Shown: positions 17,456 through 25,636 of the stretch, piece by piece
How the letters are laid out: every line of letters starts with the position of its first letter
Position numbering within the stretch: position 1 is the stretch's first letter
NCBI GenBank assembly: GCA_002319815.1
Contig: DCFR01000025.1
Coordinates: 1-30,635, forward strand
Direction: 5' to 3'
Origin: Megamonas sp. UBA1799
GTDB taxonomy: Bacteria; Bacillota; Negativicutes; Selenomonadales; Selenomonadaceae
Length of the DNA stretch: 30,635 nt
Notes under the pieces: model-generated
The model's database searches: none
What the model was told of the DNA's origin: nothing
The model's input: the letters and a program-made list of their open reading frames with translations, nothing else
Made by a program: the position numbers and the translations under genes

Positions 17456-17481
17456 CCTTCCCTGACAGGGAAGGTTTTTTT
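17456..17481 (+). terminator. Rho-independent terminator of the GalT/HIT-like gene
   Basis: On the plus strand an 8-bp perfect stem CCTTCCCT / AGGGAAGG (17456-17463 and 17467-17474) is followed by seven T. It ends 3 bases before the stop of the converging prfC gene. Confidence 0.92.
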
Positions 17482-17483
17482 AT

Positions 17484-19103
17484 TTAAACTTCCTTTTTAT
17501 CCGGCGGAACATGATAAAGCTCCAGCGTCGGGTTGTTGTCAGTAATCCACCCTAAAGCCCATTCATTATTGACCAGCAGCACCGGGTTTTCATGCCGATC
17601 GTAAACAAACATGCCGCGGTCAGTCCCCCGCAGAGAAGCCGGCGTAACCGCGCGTCCATCCGGAAAAGCCAGCCAGCGCGCCACTTCAAACGGCTGCATG
17701 ACCAATTCAATATCAACGTTATACTCATTTTTAAGACGATATTCCAAAACCTCAAACTGCAGCGTCCCTACCGTGCCGACAATATAAGACTCCATGCCAG
17801 CGCCAGCCTGCTGGAACAATTGAATCGCTCCCTCCTGCGTGAGCTGTTCAATGCCCTTGACAAACTGCTTGCGTTTCATTGTATCCTTTGCCTGCACCCG
17901 GGCAAATTTTTCCGGTGGAAATACCGGAAAATCCTCATACTGAAACTTATGCGACGGCGTACAGAGCGTATCACCGATGCCGAAAACGCCGGGGTCAAAA
18001 AGTCCGACGATATCACCCGGCCAAGCCGTATCAATGATCTGCCGGTCCTGCGCCAAAAACTGCTGCGGCTGGGACAGCTTAATAAGCTTATCCGACTTCG
18101 CATGATAAACGCTCATATTGCGCTCAAACTTACCGGAACAAATACGGATAAAAGCCAGCCGGTCACGATGGGCCGGGTTCATATTCGCCTGAATTTTAAA
18201 CACAAACGCAGAAAACTGTTCGTCCTCCGGCGCGATCATGCCATCCGAAGACAAGCGTGCGGTAGGCGCCGGCGCCAGCCGCAGATATTCTTCCAGAAAA
18301 TTCTGCACGCCGAAGTTTGTCATCGCCGATCCAAAAAACATCGGCGTCAGATCACCGTGTGCCACCCGTTCGAGATCAAACGATTCACCGGCCGCGTCCA
18401 AAAGATCAATATCATCCAGCAAGGCCTGATACGTATCCGCATCCAGCGCATCCCGCAGCGCCGGATCATCGATCCTCATCGTTACCGACTGACGCGCCTT
18501 CTGCCCATGCGTCGTATCGGCACTGAAAAGCTCTACCTGTTTCTTCTGCCGGTCATAAACGCCCTGATAACGGCCATCCGATCCGACCGGCCAATTCATC
18601 GGATACGAACGAATACCCAGCACATTTTCCAACTCATCCATAAGATCAATCGGCGCTTTGCCGTAACGATCCAGCTTATTGACAAAAGTAAAAATAGGAA
18701 TATGCCGCTGTTTGCAGACCTTGAACAGCTTTTTCGTCTGCGCCTCAACGCCCTTGGCCGCATCCAGCACCATCACGGCGCTGTCAACCGCCATCAGCGT
18801 CCGGTACGTATCCTCGCTGAAGTCCTGATGACCCGGCGTATCGAGAATATTGATGCGGCAGCCGGCATAATCGAACTGCAATACGCTGGAAGTAACGGAA
18901 ATACCGCGCTGCTTCTCAATTTCCATCCAGTCTGAAACCGCGTGGCGCTGGGTTTTGCGCGACTTAATCGAGCCAGCGAGATGAATGGCCCCTCCGTACA
19001 ACAAAAGCTTCTCTGTCAAAGTTGTCTTACCGGCATCCGGATGAGAAATAATCGCAAAGGTACGCCGTTTCTTTATTTCCTGTTTAAGTTCTTCTAATGA
19101 CAA
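17484..19103 (-). CDS. prfC: Peptide chain release factor 3
   Basis: RF3 is a GTPase that removes RF1/RF2 from the ribosome after chain termination. The 539-residue length is right. The G motifs are SHPDAGKTT (20-28), RGISVTSS (switch region), DTPGHQDF and NKLD. It continues with the RF3-type second and third domains (GSAMTNFGVQNFLEEYLRLAP, GVFGIGDTL, LQFEVLEYRL), which separates it from EF-G. The start is a TTG at 19103, with GGAGG 9 bases upstream; no ATG fits. It is 59 bases after potD with no terminator seen between, so it may be partly transcribed with the polyamine operon. Confidence 0.97.
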   Translation of the reverse strand: MSLEELKQEIKKRRTFAIISHPDAGKTTLTEKLLLYGGAIHLAGSIKSRKTQRHAVSDWMEIEKQRGISVTSSVLQFDYAGCRINILDTPGHQDFSEDTYRTLMAVDSAVMVLDAAKGVEAQTKKLFKVCKQRHIPIFTFVNKLDRYGKAPIDLMDELENVLGIRSYPMNWPVGSDGRYQGVYDRQKKQVELFSADTTHGQKARQSVTMRIDDPALRDALDADTYQALLDDIDLLDAAGESFDLERVAHGDLTPMFFGSAMTNFGVQNFLEEYLRLAPAPTARLSSDGMIAPEDEQFSAFVFKIQANMNPAHRDRLAFIRICSGKFERNMSVYHAKSDKLIKLSQPQQFLAQDRQIIDTAWPGDIVGLFDPGVFGIGDTLCTPSHKFQYEDFPVFPPEKFARVQAKDTMKRKQFVKGIEQLTQEGAIQLFQQAGAGMESYIVGTVGTLQFEVLEYRLKNEYNVDIELVMQPFEVARWLAFPDGRAVTPASLRGTDRGMFVYDRHENPVLLVNNEWALGWITDNNPTLELYHVPPDKKEV

Positions 19104-19162
19104 AATACTGTTCCTCCAAACAAATCAAAATCATATTTTATGACCAAAAGGCAGGCGGCAGC

Positions 19163-20218
19163 TTACTGCGCAACCTTAACCTCTGTCCATACCTTATCAT
19201 ACTTAGCCAGATTATCCGACAAATCGTCAAATATCTCCGAACCCTTCAGCAGCGAATCCGCCGGATAAGCAGCAACATCCTGCTGCACCTCCGGATCCAG
19301 CGATTTCACGACTTCCGGGATCGGCGATGCATACCCGATATATTCAACATTGCGCTTGGCAATATCCGGACGCGTCATGTAATTAATAAACTCCTCGGCT
19401 TCGGCTTTATGCTTGGCCCCTTTCAGAATGACCATGGAATCAAACCAGTAATTCGTTCCCTCTTTGGGAATGACATAGGCAAGATCCGGATTCTTCTCCT
19501 TCATGAACATCGCATCGCCGGACCAGACCACCGCCATCGCCGCCTCGCCGGCAATCATTTTATCTTTCACCTCGTCGACGACATACGCCAGCACCAAAGG
19601 CTTCTGCTCGATCAGTTTGGCCTTGGCCTGTTCCAACTGGGCTTCATCGCTGGTATTCAATGAATAACCCAACAATTTCAACGTAATGCCAATCGAATCC
19701 CGTGGACTGTCCAGCATAAAAATCTGCTTGGCATACTTTGGATCCCAAAGTATATTCCAGCTGTCGACGGGGTCCGTCACCATTTTCTTATTATAAATAA
19801 TACCGACCGTTCCCCACATATACGGCACCGAATAGGCATTCTGCGGATCAAACGGCAGATTTTTAAACTTGTCGCCAATCCCCTGATAGTTAGGAACCTT
19901 GTCCATATCAATCTTTTCGAGCAAGTTCTCCCGAATCATACGCTTGATCATGTAATCGGAAGGAATCGCCACATCATAATCACTGCCGCCGGATTTCACC
20001 TTTACATACATATCTTCGTTCGTTGCAAAAGTATCATAAATAACATGAATCCCGGTTTCTTTCTCAAAATCTTTCAGTACCTCCGGATCGATATAATCGC
20101 CCCAGTTATAAACCTTCAATTCGCGCTTTGCCGTTTTTTCTCCGCCGCAGCCGACAAAAGCAACGGCTCCGAGCACACAGACCATAAGAATACAAAGCGC
20201 TTTAACGATTTTTTTCAA
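19163..20218 (-). CDS. potD: Polyamine ABC transporter, substrate-binding lipoprotein
   Basis: This is the spermidine/putrescine-capturing component. It has 351 residues: a lipoprotein signal peptide with the lipobox AFVGC (Cys about 24), then the PotD fold starting ELKVYNWGDYIDPEVLKDFEKETG, with PYMWGTVGIIYNKK and MIAGEAAMAVVWSGDA. It would be anchored at the outer face of the inner membrane. The start is a TTG at 20218, with GAGGAGGAA about 11 bases upstream and no ATG available. It is the last of four pot genes, 25 bases after potC. The polyamine preferred cannot be told. Confidence 0.95.
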   Translation of the reverse strand: MKKIVKALCILMVCVLGAVAFVGCGGEKTAKRELKVYNWGDYIDPEVLKDFEKETGIHVIYDTFATNEDMYVKVKSGGSDYDVAIPSDYMIKRMIRENLLEKIDMDKVPNYQGIGDKFKNLPFDPQNAYSVPYMWGTVGIIYNKKMVTDPVDSWNILWDPKYAKQIFMLDSPRDSIGITLKLLGYSLNTSDEAQLEQAKAKLIEQKPLVLAYVVDEVKDKMIAGEAAMAVVWSGDAMFMKEKNPDLAYVIPKEGTNYWFDSMVILKGAKHKAEAEEFINYMTRPDIAKRNVEYIGYASPIPEVVKSLDPEVQQDVAAYPADSLLKGSEIFDDLSDNLAKYDKVWTEVKVAQ

Positions 20219-20243
20219 TTTTCCTGATTCCTCCTCAAACTGT

Positions 20244-21014
20244 TTATTTTTTATCTCGCACCACCCGCCGGTTCACGGCCAGAAGTAAAATGAGCACCGC
20301 CAGAAAAAGCAGTGTGGAAAGCGCATTGATCGTCGGGTGAATGCCCCGGCGCGCCATCGAATAAATGAGAATCGAAAGATTGTTAATCCCGGAGCCGGTT
20401 GTAAAAAAGCTGATGACAAAATCATCAATTGAAAGTGTAAAGGCAAATAAGGCCCCGGTCACAATCCCCGGCATGATTTCGGGGAAGACAATGCGCCGGA
20501 AAGCATAGGCGGGGCTTGCACCCAGATCCAATGCCGCCTCATACAAATTATTATCAAACTGCCGAAGCTTTGGCAAAACCGTCAAGATCACATAGGGCAC
20601 ATTAAAGATCGTATGGGCCAATAACAGCGAAAGAAACCCCAGATTAATCTTCATAAAAATAAACAACAGCATCAACGATATACCCGTCACAATATCCGGA
20701 TTCAATACGGGAAGATAAGTAAGATTCATCACAATCTTCTTTTCCCATGGCCGCATATCCTTATACATCGCAAACGCCGCCAAAGTGCCGATGATCGTCG
20801 CCAGTAAAGCGGCCAGTACCGCAATGGACAGCGTATAATACAGCGCGTTCAAAATCGCGCTGTTATCAAAAAGATCGGCATACCAGCGCAGTGTAAAGCC
20901 ATCCCAACTGGCCCGCGATTTCGACGCATTAAACGAAAAAACGATGAGGACAAAGATCGGTATATATAAAAAAGCAAAAATCACTGCCGCATAAGAACGC
21001 TTCAAAAATCCCAT
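20244..21014 (-). CDS. potC: Polyamine ABC transporter, permease PotC
   Basis: This 256-residue permease has six membrane segments and the EAA loop of PotC-type subunits (EAALDLGASPAYAFRRIVFPEIMPG). The ATG at 21014 shares one base with the potB stop (TGATG). A TTG just before is in frame but adds only one residue. Its ribosome site (GGGAGGG) is inside the Gly-rich last codons of potB, so translation is probably coupled. Confidence 0.95.
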   Translation of the reverse strand: MGFLKRSYAAVIFAFLYIPIFVLIVFSFNASKSRASWDGFTLRWYADLFDNSAILNALYYTLSIAVLAALLATIIGTLAAFAMYKDMRPWEKKIVMNLTYLPVLNPDIVTGISLMLLFIFMKINLGFLSLLLAHTIFNVPYVILTVLPKLRQFDNNLYEAALDLGASPAYAFRRIVFPEIMPGIVTGALFAFTLSIDDFVISFFTTGSGINNLSILIYSMARRGIHPTINALSTLLFLAVLILLLAVNRRVVRDKK

Positions 21015-21835
21015 CAAAAGAACATCCCTCCCCCGTTGCCCTCTTTACTATAACGCGAGAGAAAAAGCATGCTCACGAGAATAATCGCCATCATCAGCAC
21101 GGACAAAGCCGAACCAAAACTCCAATTGCCGATCGCCAAGAACTGCTCCTCAATAACATTGCCGATCAGCATGTATTGTCCCCCACCCAGCAGCCGTGAA
21201 ATGACAAAAGTAGTGACCGCCGGCATAAACACCATGATCATGCCGGCATAAACACCCGGCAGACTCAGTGGAAACGTAATCCGGCGAAACGAAGTCCAGG
21301 CGCCGGCCCCCAAATCTTCAGCCGCCTCCAAAAGACTTTGATCCATTTTCATAAGAACCGAATAAATCGGCAGAATCATAAACGGCAGAAAATTATAAAC
21401 CATGCCCAGCATAACCGCATAATCCGTATAAAGGATCTGAATTGCCGGCAGACCAAAATGCAGCAGAATCGCATTCAGCGGGCCATTCTTCTCCAACAAA
21501 GTCATCCAGGCATAAGTCCGCAGCAAAAAATTCATCCACATGGGAATGACAATCAATACAACCAGCATATTGCGATACTTAACCGACGACTTCGCCAGAA
21601 TCATCGCCATCGGATAACCGATCAGAAAACATAAAAGAGTCGACAATCCGGCCAGCCAGACGGAATGCCATAGCACTCCCAAATAAACCGGTTCCGCAGC
21701 ATGTCGGATATTCTCCAGCGTAAACTGCGTCGAATTGGGTTCCGTAAATGCATAAAAGAAAATCAATATTAGCGGAATCACCGTAAACAGCAGCATCCAG
21801 GTATGATAAGGATATACCAGCCAGCGTCTCCCCAT
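21014..21835 (-). CDS. potB: Polyamine ABC transporter, permease PotB
   Basis: This 273-residue permease has six membrane segments and the EAA loop EAAEDLGAGAWTSFRRITFPLSLPG, in line with PotB. It starts on an ATG sharing one base with the potA stop, and ends in an odd Gly-rich tail (EGNGGGMFF) whose codons form the ribosome site for potC. It pairs with PotC to make the membrane channel. Confidence 0.95.
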   Translation of the reverse strand: MGRRWLVYPYHTWMLLFTVIPLILIFFYAFTEPNSTQFTLENIRHAAEPVYLGVLWHSVWLAGLSTLLCFLIGYPMAMILAKSSVKYRNMLVVLIVIPMWMNFLLRTYAWMTLLEKNGPLNAILLHFGLPAIQILYTDYAVMLGMVYNFLPFMILPIYSVLMKMDQSLLEAAEDLGAGAWTSFRRITFPLSLPGVYAGMIMVFMPAVTTFVISRLLGGGQYMLIGNVIEEQFLAIGNWSFGSALSVLMMAIILVSMLFLSRYSKEGNGGGMFF

Positions 21836-22884
21836 CAGCCTGCCACCCTCTTCATCACATGAATCTCATTGGGACCGATATTCATGCCGACCAAAGTCCC
21901 TGACGGCGTCATCGCCGTGCTCTGCACCAGCCACTCATAACCATCCGGCGTCATAACCGTCATCTCATAATGGACGCCCTTAAACGTAACCGATCCTACA
22001 GTCCCCTGCAGCATACCGTCCGCCGGAGCCACAATACGGATGTCTTCCGGCCGCACAACAATATCCGCCGGAACATCCTCGCCCAAACCGCGATCCACAC
22101 AAACAAATTCCTGACCGGCAAAAGATACCCGCTCATCTTGCAGCATCCGTCCCGGTAAAATATTACTTTCACCGATAAAATCAGCCACAAACGGATTTTT
22201 CGGTTCATTGTAAACATCTTCTGGACGACCGACTTGCTGAATACGGCCGCCGTTCATGACAACCACCGTATCACTCATCGTGAGCGCTTCTTCCTGATCA
22301 TGCGTAACATAAATAAACGTTGACCCCACCCGCTTCTGGATGCGTTTGAGTTCAACCTGCATATCCTTGCGCAGCTTTAAATCCAGCGCGCTCAGCGGTT
22401 CATCCAGCAAAAGCACTTCCGGCTCATTAATCAGCGCCCGCACAATCGCCACCCGCTGCTGCTGACCACCGGAAAGCGAATCGACTGCCCGCGTTTCAAA
22501 GCCCTGTAAATTCACCAGATCCAGCATCTTCTCGACCCGGATTTTGATTTCCGCCTTGGGAACTTTCTTTACAGCCAAGCCAAACGCAACGTTCTCAAAA
22601 ACATTCATATGTGGAAAAAGCGCATGTTTCTGAAATACCGTATTAATACGGCGGCGATGCGGCGGCACCTGCGCAATATCCTGTCCGTCAAATAAAATCT
22701 TACCGGAAGTTGGCTGCTCAAAACCAGCCAAAATACGCAGCGTCGTCGTTTTCCCACAACCGGATGGTCCGAGAAGAGTCAAAAACTCATTTTTACGAAC
22801 GAATAAATTAATATTATCCAAAACGATATGATCGTCAAATTGCTTCGTAAGATTGACCAGATTAATGATGTTCTGCTCCTGCAT
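21835..22884 (-). CDS. potA: Polyamine ABC transporter, ATP-binding protein
   Basis: This ATPase powers polyamine import. From the chosen ATG (MQEQNIINL) it has 349 residues: Walker A GPSGCGKTT, Q-loop VFQKHALFPH, signature LSGGQQQRVAIVRAL, Walker B LLLDEPLSALD, switch His in VTHDQEEAL, and a C-terminal TOBE-like regulatory domain (VVRPEDIRIV ... GTVGSVTFKG). An earlier ATG at 22938 exists, but AAAGGG lies 7 bases before 22884. It is the first gene of potA-potB-potC-potD, with a promoter at 22921-22950. Confidence 0.95.
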   Translation of the reverse strand: MQEQNIINLVNLTKQFDDHIVLDNINLFVRKNEFLTLLGPSGCGKTTTLRILAGFEQPTSGKILFDGQDIAQVPPHRRRINTVFQKHALFPHMNVFENVAFGLAVKKVPKAEIKIRVEKMLDLVNLQGFETRAVDSLSGGQQQRVAIVRALINEPEVLLLDEPLSALDLKLRKDMQVELKRIQKRVGSTFIYVTHDQEEALTMSDTVVVMNGGRIQQVGRPEDVYNEPKNPFVADFIGESNILPGRMLQDERVSFAGQEFVCVDRGLGEDVPADIVVRPEDIRIVAPADGMLQGTVGSVTFKGVHYEMTVMTPDGYEWLVQSTAMTPSGTLVGMNIGPNEIHVMKRVAG

Positions 22885-22920
22885 AAACAATCCCTTTCTA
22901 TGTATAAAATGTACTACAAA

Positions 22921-22950
22921 ACCATACCAAAACTTCAATGGTTATGTCAA
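22921..22950 (-). promoter_or_regulatory. Promoter of the potABCD operon
   Basis: On the minus strand: perfect TTGACA (22945-22950), an 18-base spacer, TATGGT (22921-22926), with TG one base before the -10 (extended -10). The predicted start of RNA is about 30 bases before the potA ATG. Confidence 0.55.
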
Positions 22951-23164
22951 GCGACAGCCATCTTTTTTATTATACACATTTTACAGCAAAATTCCTATAG
23001 AATTATCCCCAAACAACGATTGGAATTTTCTGCGAAGTTTTTATATATTGTTTAGCAACAATAAAATCACTACATTTCCCCCCCATTTTTTATAAAACCT
23101 GCCTGGCATAAGCTGGATTAAAATAAATATAACCTGTTGTAAGGCAGCTTATAATCAAACTTTT

Positions 23165-23193
23165 TTGTTCTTCTAAGAATCAGCTGTTATATT
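23165..23193 (+). promoter_or_regulatory. Promoter of the small exported-protein gene
   Basis: On the plus strand: TTGTTC (23165-23170), a 17-base spacer, TATATT (23188-23193). The leader would be about 45 bases. Confidence 0.5.
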
Positions 23194-23243
23194 AAAGAGC
23201 ATACACGAAAACTGTTGCAACAAATAAAGATGAGGTGAATACA

Positions 23244-23552
23244 ATGTTAACCATGAAATCCAAAAAAATTATGTCATTAGCGCTCTGTACACTTTTAGGA
23301 ATCAGTTTGCTGAGCGGAGCTGCGGCAGAAGCTAGTCCCCATCACAAGCCGCCGCAGATACAATATAGGGATGATGCGCCGCCCCCGCCGGACCCGGACC
23401 ACAGAGACGAAACCCCGCCGCCTGAAAGGCATCATAAAAAACCAAATCCGCCGCGGGAAGAAGCTCCCTCCGAGTCTCATTCCGAGGGAGAAGTCATCAC
23501 TGCCGGCGTCGTCGGAGCTGTACTCGGCGCGGTCATTGCAAAAAACACCTGA
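23244..23552 (+). CDS. Small exported His/Pro-rich protein of unknown function
   Basis: This 102-residue protein is not recognised. It has a signal peptide (residues 1 to about 30: MKSKK, then MSLALCTLLGISLLS, ending AEAS), a middle part rich in Pro, His, Asp, Glu, Lys (HHKPP, PPPPDPDHRDE, ERHHKK), and a C-terminal Gly-zipper-like hydrophobic stretch (about 85-99, GVVGAVLGAVIA). His pairs beside acidic residues could bind metal, but this is only a guess. The C-terminal stretch could sit in or on a membrane. The ATG at 23244 follows GATGAGGTG by about 6 bases; an in-frame GTG at 23235 overlaps that site and is less likely. It has its own promoter and shares a terminator with the convergent zinc-ribbon gene. 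Confidence 0.8.
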   Translation: MLTMKSKKIMSLALCTLLGISLLSGAAAEASPHHKPPQIQYRDDAPPPPDPDHRDETPPPERHHKKPNPPREEAPSESHSEGEVITAGVVGAVLGAVIAKNT

Positions 23553-23554
23553 AA

Positions 23555-23604
23555 TTTTCATATACAAAAAGCCTCCCAGCAGGGAGGCTTTTTGTATATG
23601 AAAA
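23555..23604. terminator. Bidirectional Rho-independent terminator, perfect 23-bp inverted repeat
   Basis: Arms 23555-23577 and 23582-23604 are exact inverse copies (core GCCTCCC AGCA GGGAGGC) with a 4-base loop. The core stem is flanked by A and T runs on both sides, so it can stop RNA in both directions. It lies 2 bases after the small-protein stop and 11 bases after the end of the zinc-ribbon gene. Confidence 0.93.
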
Positions 23605-23615
23605 CGCTCAAGCAC

Positions 23616-24017
23616 CTATTTTTCTGGAGCCGCAGCGCCGCAATGCGGACAATTTTTCCATGTACGCTCAAGCTCGCTGCCGCAGTTCGGACAAACCAGA
23701 TGCAGCGTAAAACCGCAGTGCGGGCACTTCTCAAAACTAGAGGGCACATCGCTCGCACACATCGGACAAGTTATCTTTTCGCTCACATCCACGGGGTTTT
23801 CCGGGCTATCCAGCGTCACCTGATCCGACGGCTGCACCGGCTGCGGCAGATTTTTACGCCGCCGTCCCAACAAAAAATACACCGGCACAACAATCCAAAA
23901 AAGCGCCGCTGTTCCCAGCGCCCACAATAAAGCCAAATTCTGGCTATAACCATGCTTTTTAGCATCGGAATAAACCCAGACAGCGCACAAAACACCAATA
24001 ATTAATGAAATCGACAT
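23616..24017 (-). CDS. Membrane protein with a double zinc ribbon
   Basis: This 133-residue protein has two membrane segments (about 2-16 and 28-50), then a basic turn (GRRRK), a linker, and two zinc ribbons: Cys84, 87, 98, 101 and Cys109, 112, 123, 126 (CPMC...CPHCG, CPNCG...CPHCG). All eight cysteines are present. Double zinc ribbons in membrane-bound small proteins are common, usually of unknown role, and likely bind protein or nucleic acid on the cytoplasmic side. The ATG at 24017 has GGAGG 7 bases upstream. A promoter lies at 24053-24081. It converges with the small exported gene. Confidence 0.85.
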   Translation of the reverse strand: MSISLIIGVLCAVWVYSDAKKHGYSQNLALLWALGTAALFWIVVPVYFLLGRRRKNLPQPVQPSDQVTLDSPENPVDVSEKITCPMCASDVPSSFEKCPHCGFTLHLVCPNCGSELERTWKNCPHCGAAAPEK

Positions 24018-24052
24018 CTTAAATCCTCCATCGCTTACAAGATCCTGATTTC

Positions 24053-24081
24053 ATTATAACATAGAACCCTATTCCCTAAAA
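24053..24081 (-). promoter_or_regulatory. Promoter of the zinc-ribbon gene
   Basis: On the minus strand: TTTTAG (24076-24081), a 17-base spacer, TATAAT (24053-24058). The -35 box is weak; the -10 box is perfect. Confidence 0.45.
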
Positions 24082-24089
24082 GAAATTTC

Positions 24090-25430
24090 TCAGAGTCGGC
24101 TGATATCATCAAGCCGCAGCCCTTTCGTTTCCGGCCCAAAAACGGCCACGACCAGAGCAGCGCCGACCATGACTCCGGTGAACATCAGAAAAATATCACT
24201 GAAACTTCCCTGCCGGGCCAGCATAGTTCCGACCAAAACCGGCGCCAGAATACCGCCGGCCCTTCCCACCGCCGCTGCCCAGCCGGAGCCCATGGCCCGG
24301 ATCGCCGTGGGATACAGCTCCGGTGTATAACTGTACACAACGCCCCAGGCGCCTAAATTGAAAAACGACATCCCACAGCCCCAGGCTACCACCACCGCCA
24401 CGCTGCCGCCCTGTCCAAAAAACCAGGCGCAGACAGCGCAGCTTAGAAGAAACAGCACCAGCGTCGGTTTGCGGCCAAACCGTTCGACGCAATAAGCAGC
24501 GGCAACATAGCCGGGCAGCTGCGCTACCGTCATTAAAATAACATATTCAAAACTCTTAATCTGCGTAAAGCCATCGGCCACCAGCAGCGAAGGCAGCCAG
24601 GTAAAGATCCCGTAATAGGAATACACAATGCCGAACCAAAGCGTCCAAAGCATCAGCGTCCGCCGCAAAAAAACCGGCCGCAGCAATTGGCCAAAGGAAC
24701 TACCGGCCGCAGCTTCCGGCTCCGGTTGTTCCTCCGGTCCATCCGCAGTATCTATTGACGCCGAACGGACACCACAGGACCGCTCAATAGCCGCTACGAT
24801 ATCCTCAGCTTCCTGCCAACGCCCCTGCTGCAGCAAATACCTTACCGACTCCGGCACCCGCTGAAAAATATGATACACATAAAGCGCCGGCAGCGCGCCA
24901 AGAAGAAAAGCTGCCTGCCAGCCAAAACGCGGAATCACAAAATAAGAAATCAACGCCGCCAACAGCCAGCCAACACCCCAGAAACTCTCCAATAGCACAA
25001 TAAAGCGCCCGCGCATTGCCGGCGGCGCATACTCCGTCACCAAAGTCACCGCTACCGGCAGCTGTCCGCCTAAGCCAAAGCCAACCAAAAAACGAAACAG
25101 CAACAGACTTTCAAAACTCCAGGCCAATCCGCACAAACCGGTTGCCAAAGAATACAGCGCCAGCGTTGCCATAAACATGCGTTTTCGTCCGAAACGGTCT
25201 GCCAGCGCTCCGGCCAGCACCGCGCCGATGGCCATCCCGACCAGCCCCATACTGCCAATCAGCCCCATTTGCGGTGTTGTAAGCGCCCAAACCTTGGCCA
25301 GCGTAGGCAGCACAAAAGCAATAATCCCCGTATCCATGGCATCAAACATCCAGCCCAGTCCAGTCACCAGCAACAAGCAGTAATGAAATTTCCCCACTGG
25401 AATACGTTCCAATCGTTGAATAAGTCCCAT
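24090..25430 (-). CDS. niaP: MFS transporter, probable niacin importer NiaP
   Basis: This 446-residue protein has 12 membrane segments in the sugar-porter-like part of the MFS. The start FHYCLLLVTGLGWMFDAMDTGIIAFVLP, motif A-type loop ADRFGRKR, the central loop ESVRYLLQQGRWQEAE, and YTPELYPTAIRAMGSGWAAAVGR match the NiaP/YceI and aromatic-acid-transporter type. NiaP imports nicotinate; other substrates cannot be excluded. The operator-like repeat in its promoter and the niaR gene in the same window favour niacin. The ATG at 25430 follows AGGTG by 8 bases. It is a single-gene unit. The name is inference from family and context. Confidence 0.75.
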   Translation of the reverse strand: MGLIQRLERIPVGKFHYCLLLVTGLGWMFDAMDTGIIAFVLPTLAKVWALTTPQMGLIGSMGLVGMAIGAVLAGALADRFGRKRMFMATLALYSLATGLCGLAWSFESLLLFRFLVGFGLGGQLPVAVTLVTEYAPPAMRGRFIVLLESFWGVGWLLAALISYFVIPRFGWQAAFLLGALPALYVYHIFQRVPESVRYLLQQGRWQEAEDIVAAIERSCGVRSASIDTADGPEEQPEPEAAAGSSFGQLLRPVFLRRTLMLWTLWFGIVYSYYGIFTWLPSLLVADGFTQIKSFEYVILMTVAQLPGYVAAAYCVERFGRKPTLVLFLLSCAVCAWFFGQGGSVAVVVAWGCGMSFFNLGAWGVVYSYTPELYPTAIRAMGSGWAAAVGRAGGILAPVLVGTMLARQGSFSDIFLMFTGVMVGAALVVAVFGPETKGLRLDDISRL

Positions 25431-25434
25431 ATTA

Positions 25435-25499
25435 TTGACACCTGTCTTTACATAGATTTTTTATGTTCTTTATTATACCATGCAATATACAAGTGTCAA
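25435..25499 (-). promoter_or_regulatory. Promoter of the NiaP-like gene with two candidate NiaR operators
   Basis: On the minus strand: perfect TTGACA (25494-25499), a 16-base spacer, perfect TATAAT (25472-25477). The 11-base sequence TTGACACTTGT (25489-25499, minus) covers the -35 box. A copy with one change, TTGACACCTGT, lies at 25435-25445 on the opposite strand, between the -10 box and the ATG, over the likely ribosome site. That placement fits a repressor that blocks polymerase. Confidence 0.65.
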
Positions 25500-25529
25500 G
25501 ACACATATTGTAAAGCTCCTATTGACCAG

Positions 25530-25636
25530 CATGGACTTCAGCTGTTGAAGCCACCCCATCAACCCGAATAAAGTCCATGTTTTTACGGGCTGAACACCAC
25601 TTGGGCCTTTGCGCCGAAAACAAGTCTATGTTTTTT
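25530..25636. repeat. Inverted and direct short repeats between the NiaP-like and exported-protein genes
   Basis: CATGGACTT (25530-25538) is repeated inverted as AAGTCCATG (25571-25579), followed by TTTTT. The second arm is also repeated directly at 25622-25636 as AAGTCTATGTTTTTT, which overlaps the stop codon of the next gene. No gene fits here. It could be a terminator, a remnant of a mobile element, or the end of a small palindromic repeat family. Confidence 0.5.

Larger units (their letters stand above)
22885..23243 (+). other. A/T-rich region between the divergent potA and small exported-protein genes
   Basis: About 360 bases without a coding gene. It holds the potA promoter (22921-22950), an inverted repeat ATAAGCTG / CAGCTTAT (23108-23115 and 23145-23152) followed closely by a T run (23161-23166), and the promoter of the small gene (23165-23193). 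The rest is A/T-rich with no further structure that I can support. No small gene with a ribosome site was found. Confidence 0.6.

Noticed and set aside
17592..18935. A 447-residue open frame on the plus strand inside prfC
   Set aside because: It is antisense to a full RF3 gene with all G motifs. It is rich in Arg/His/Ile, as expected from a shadow.
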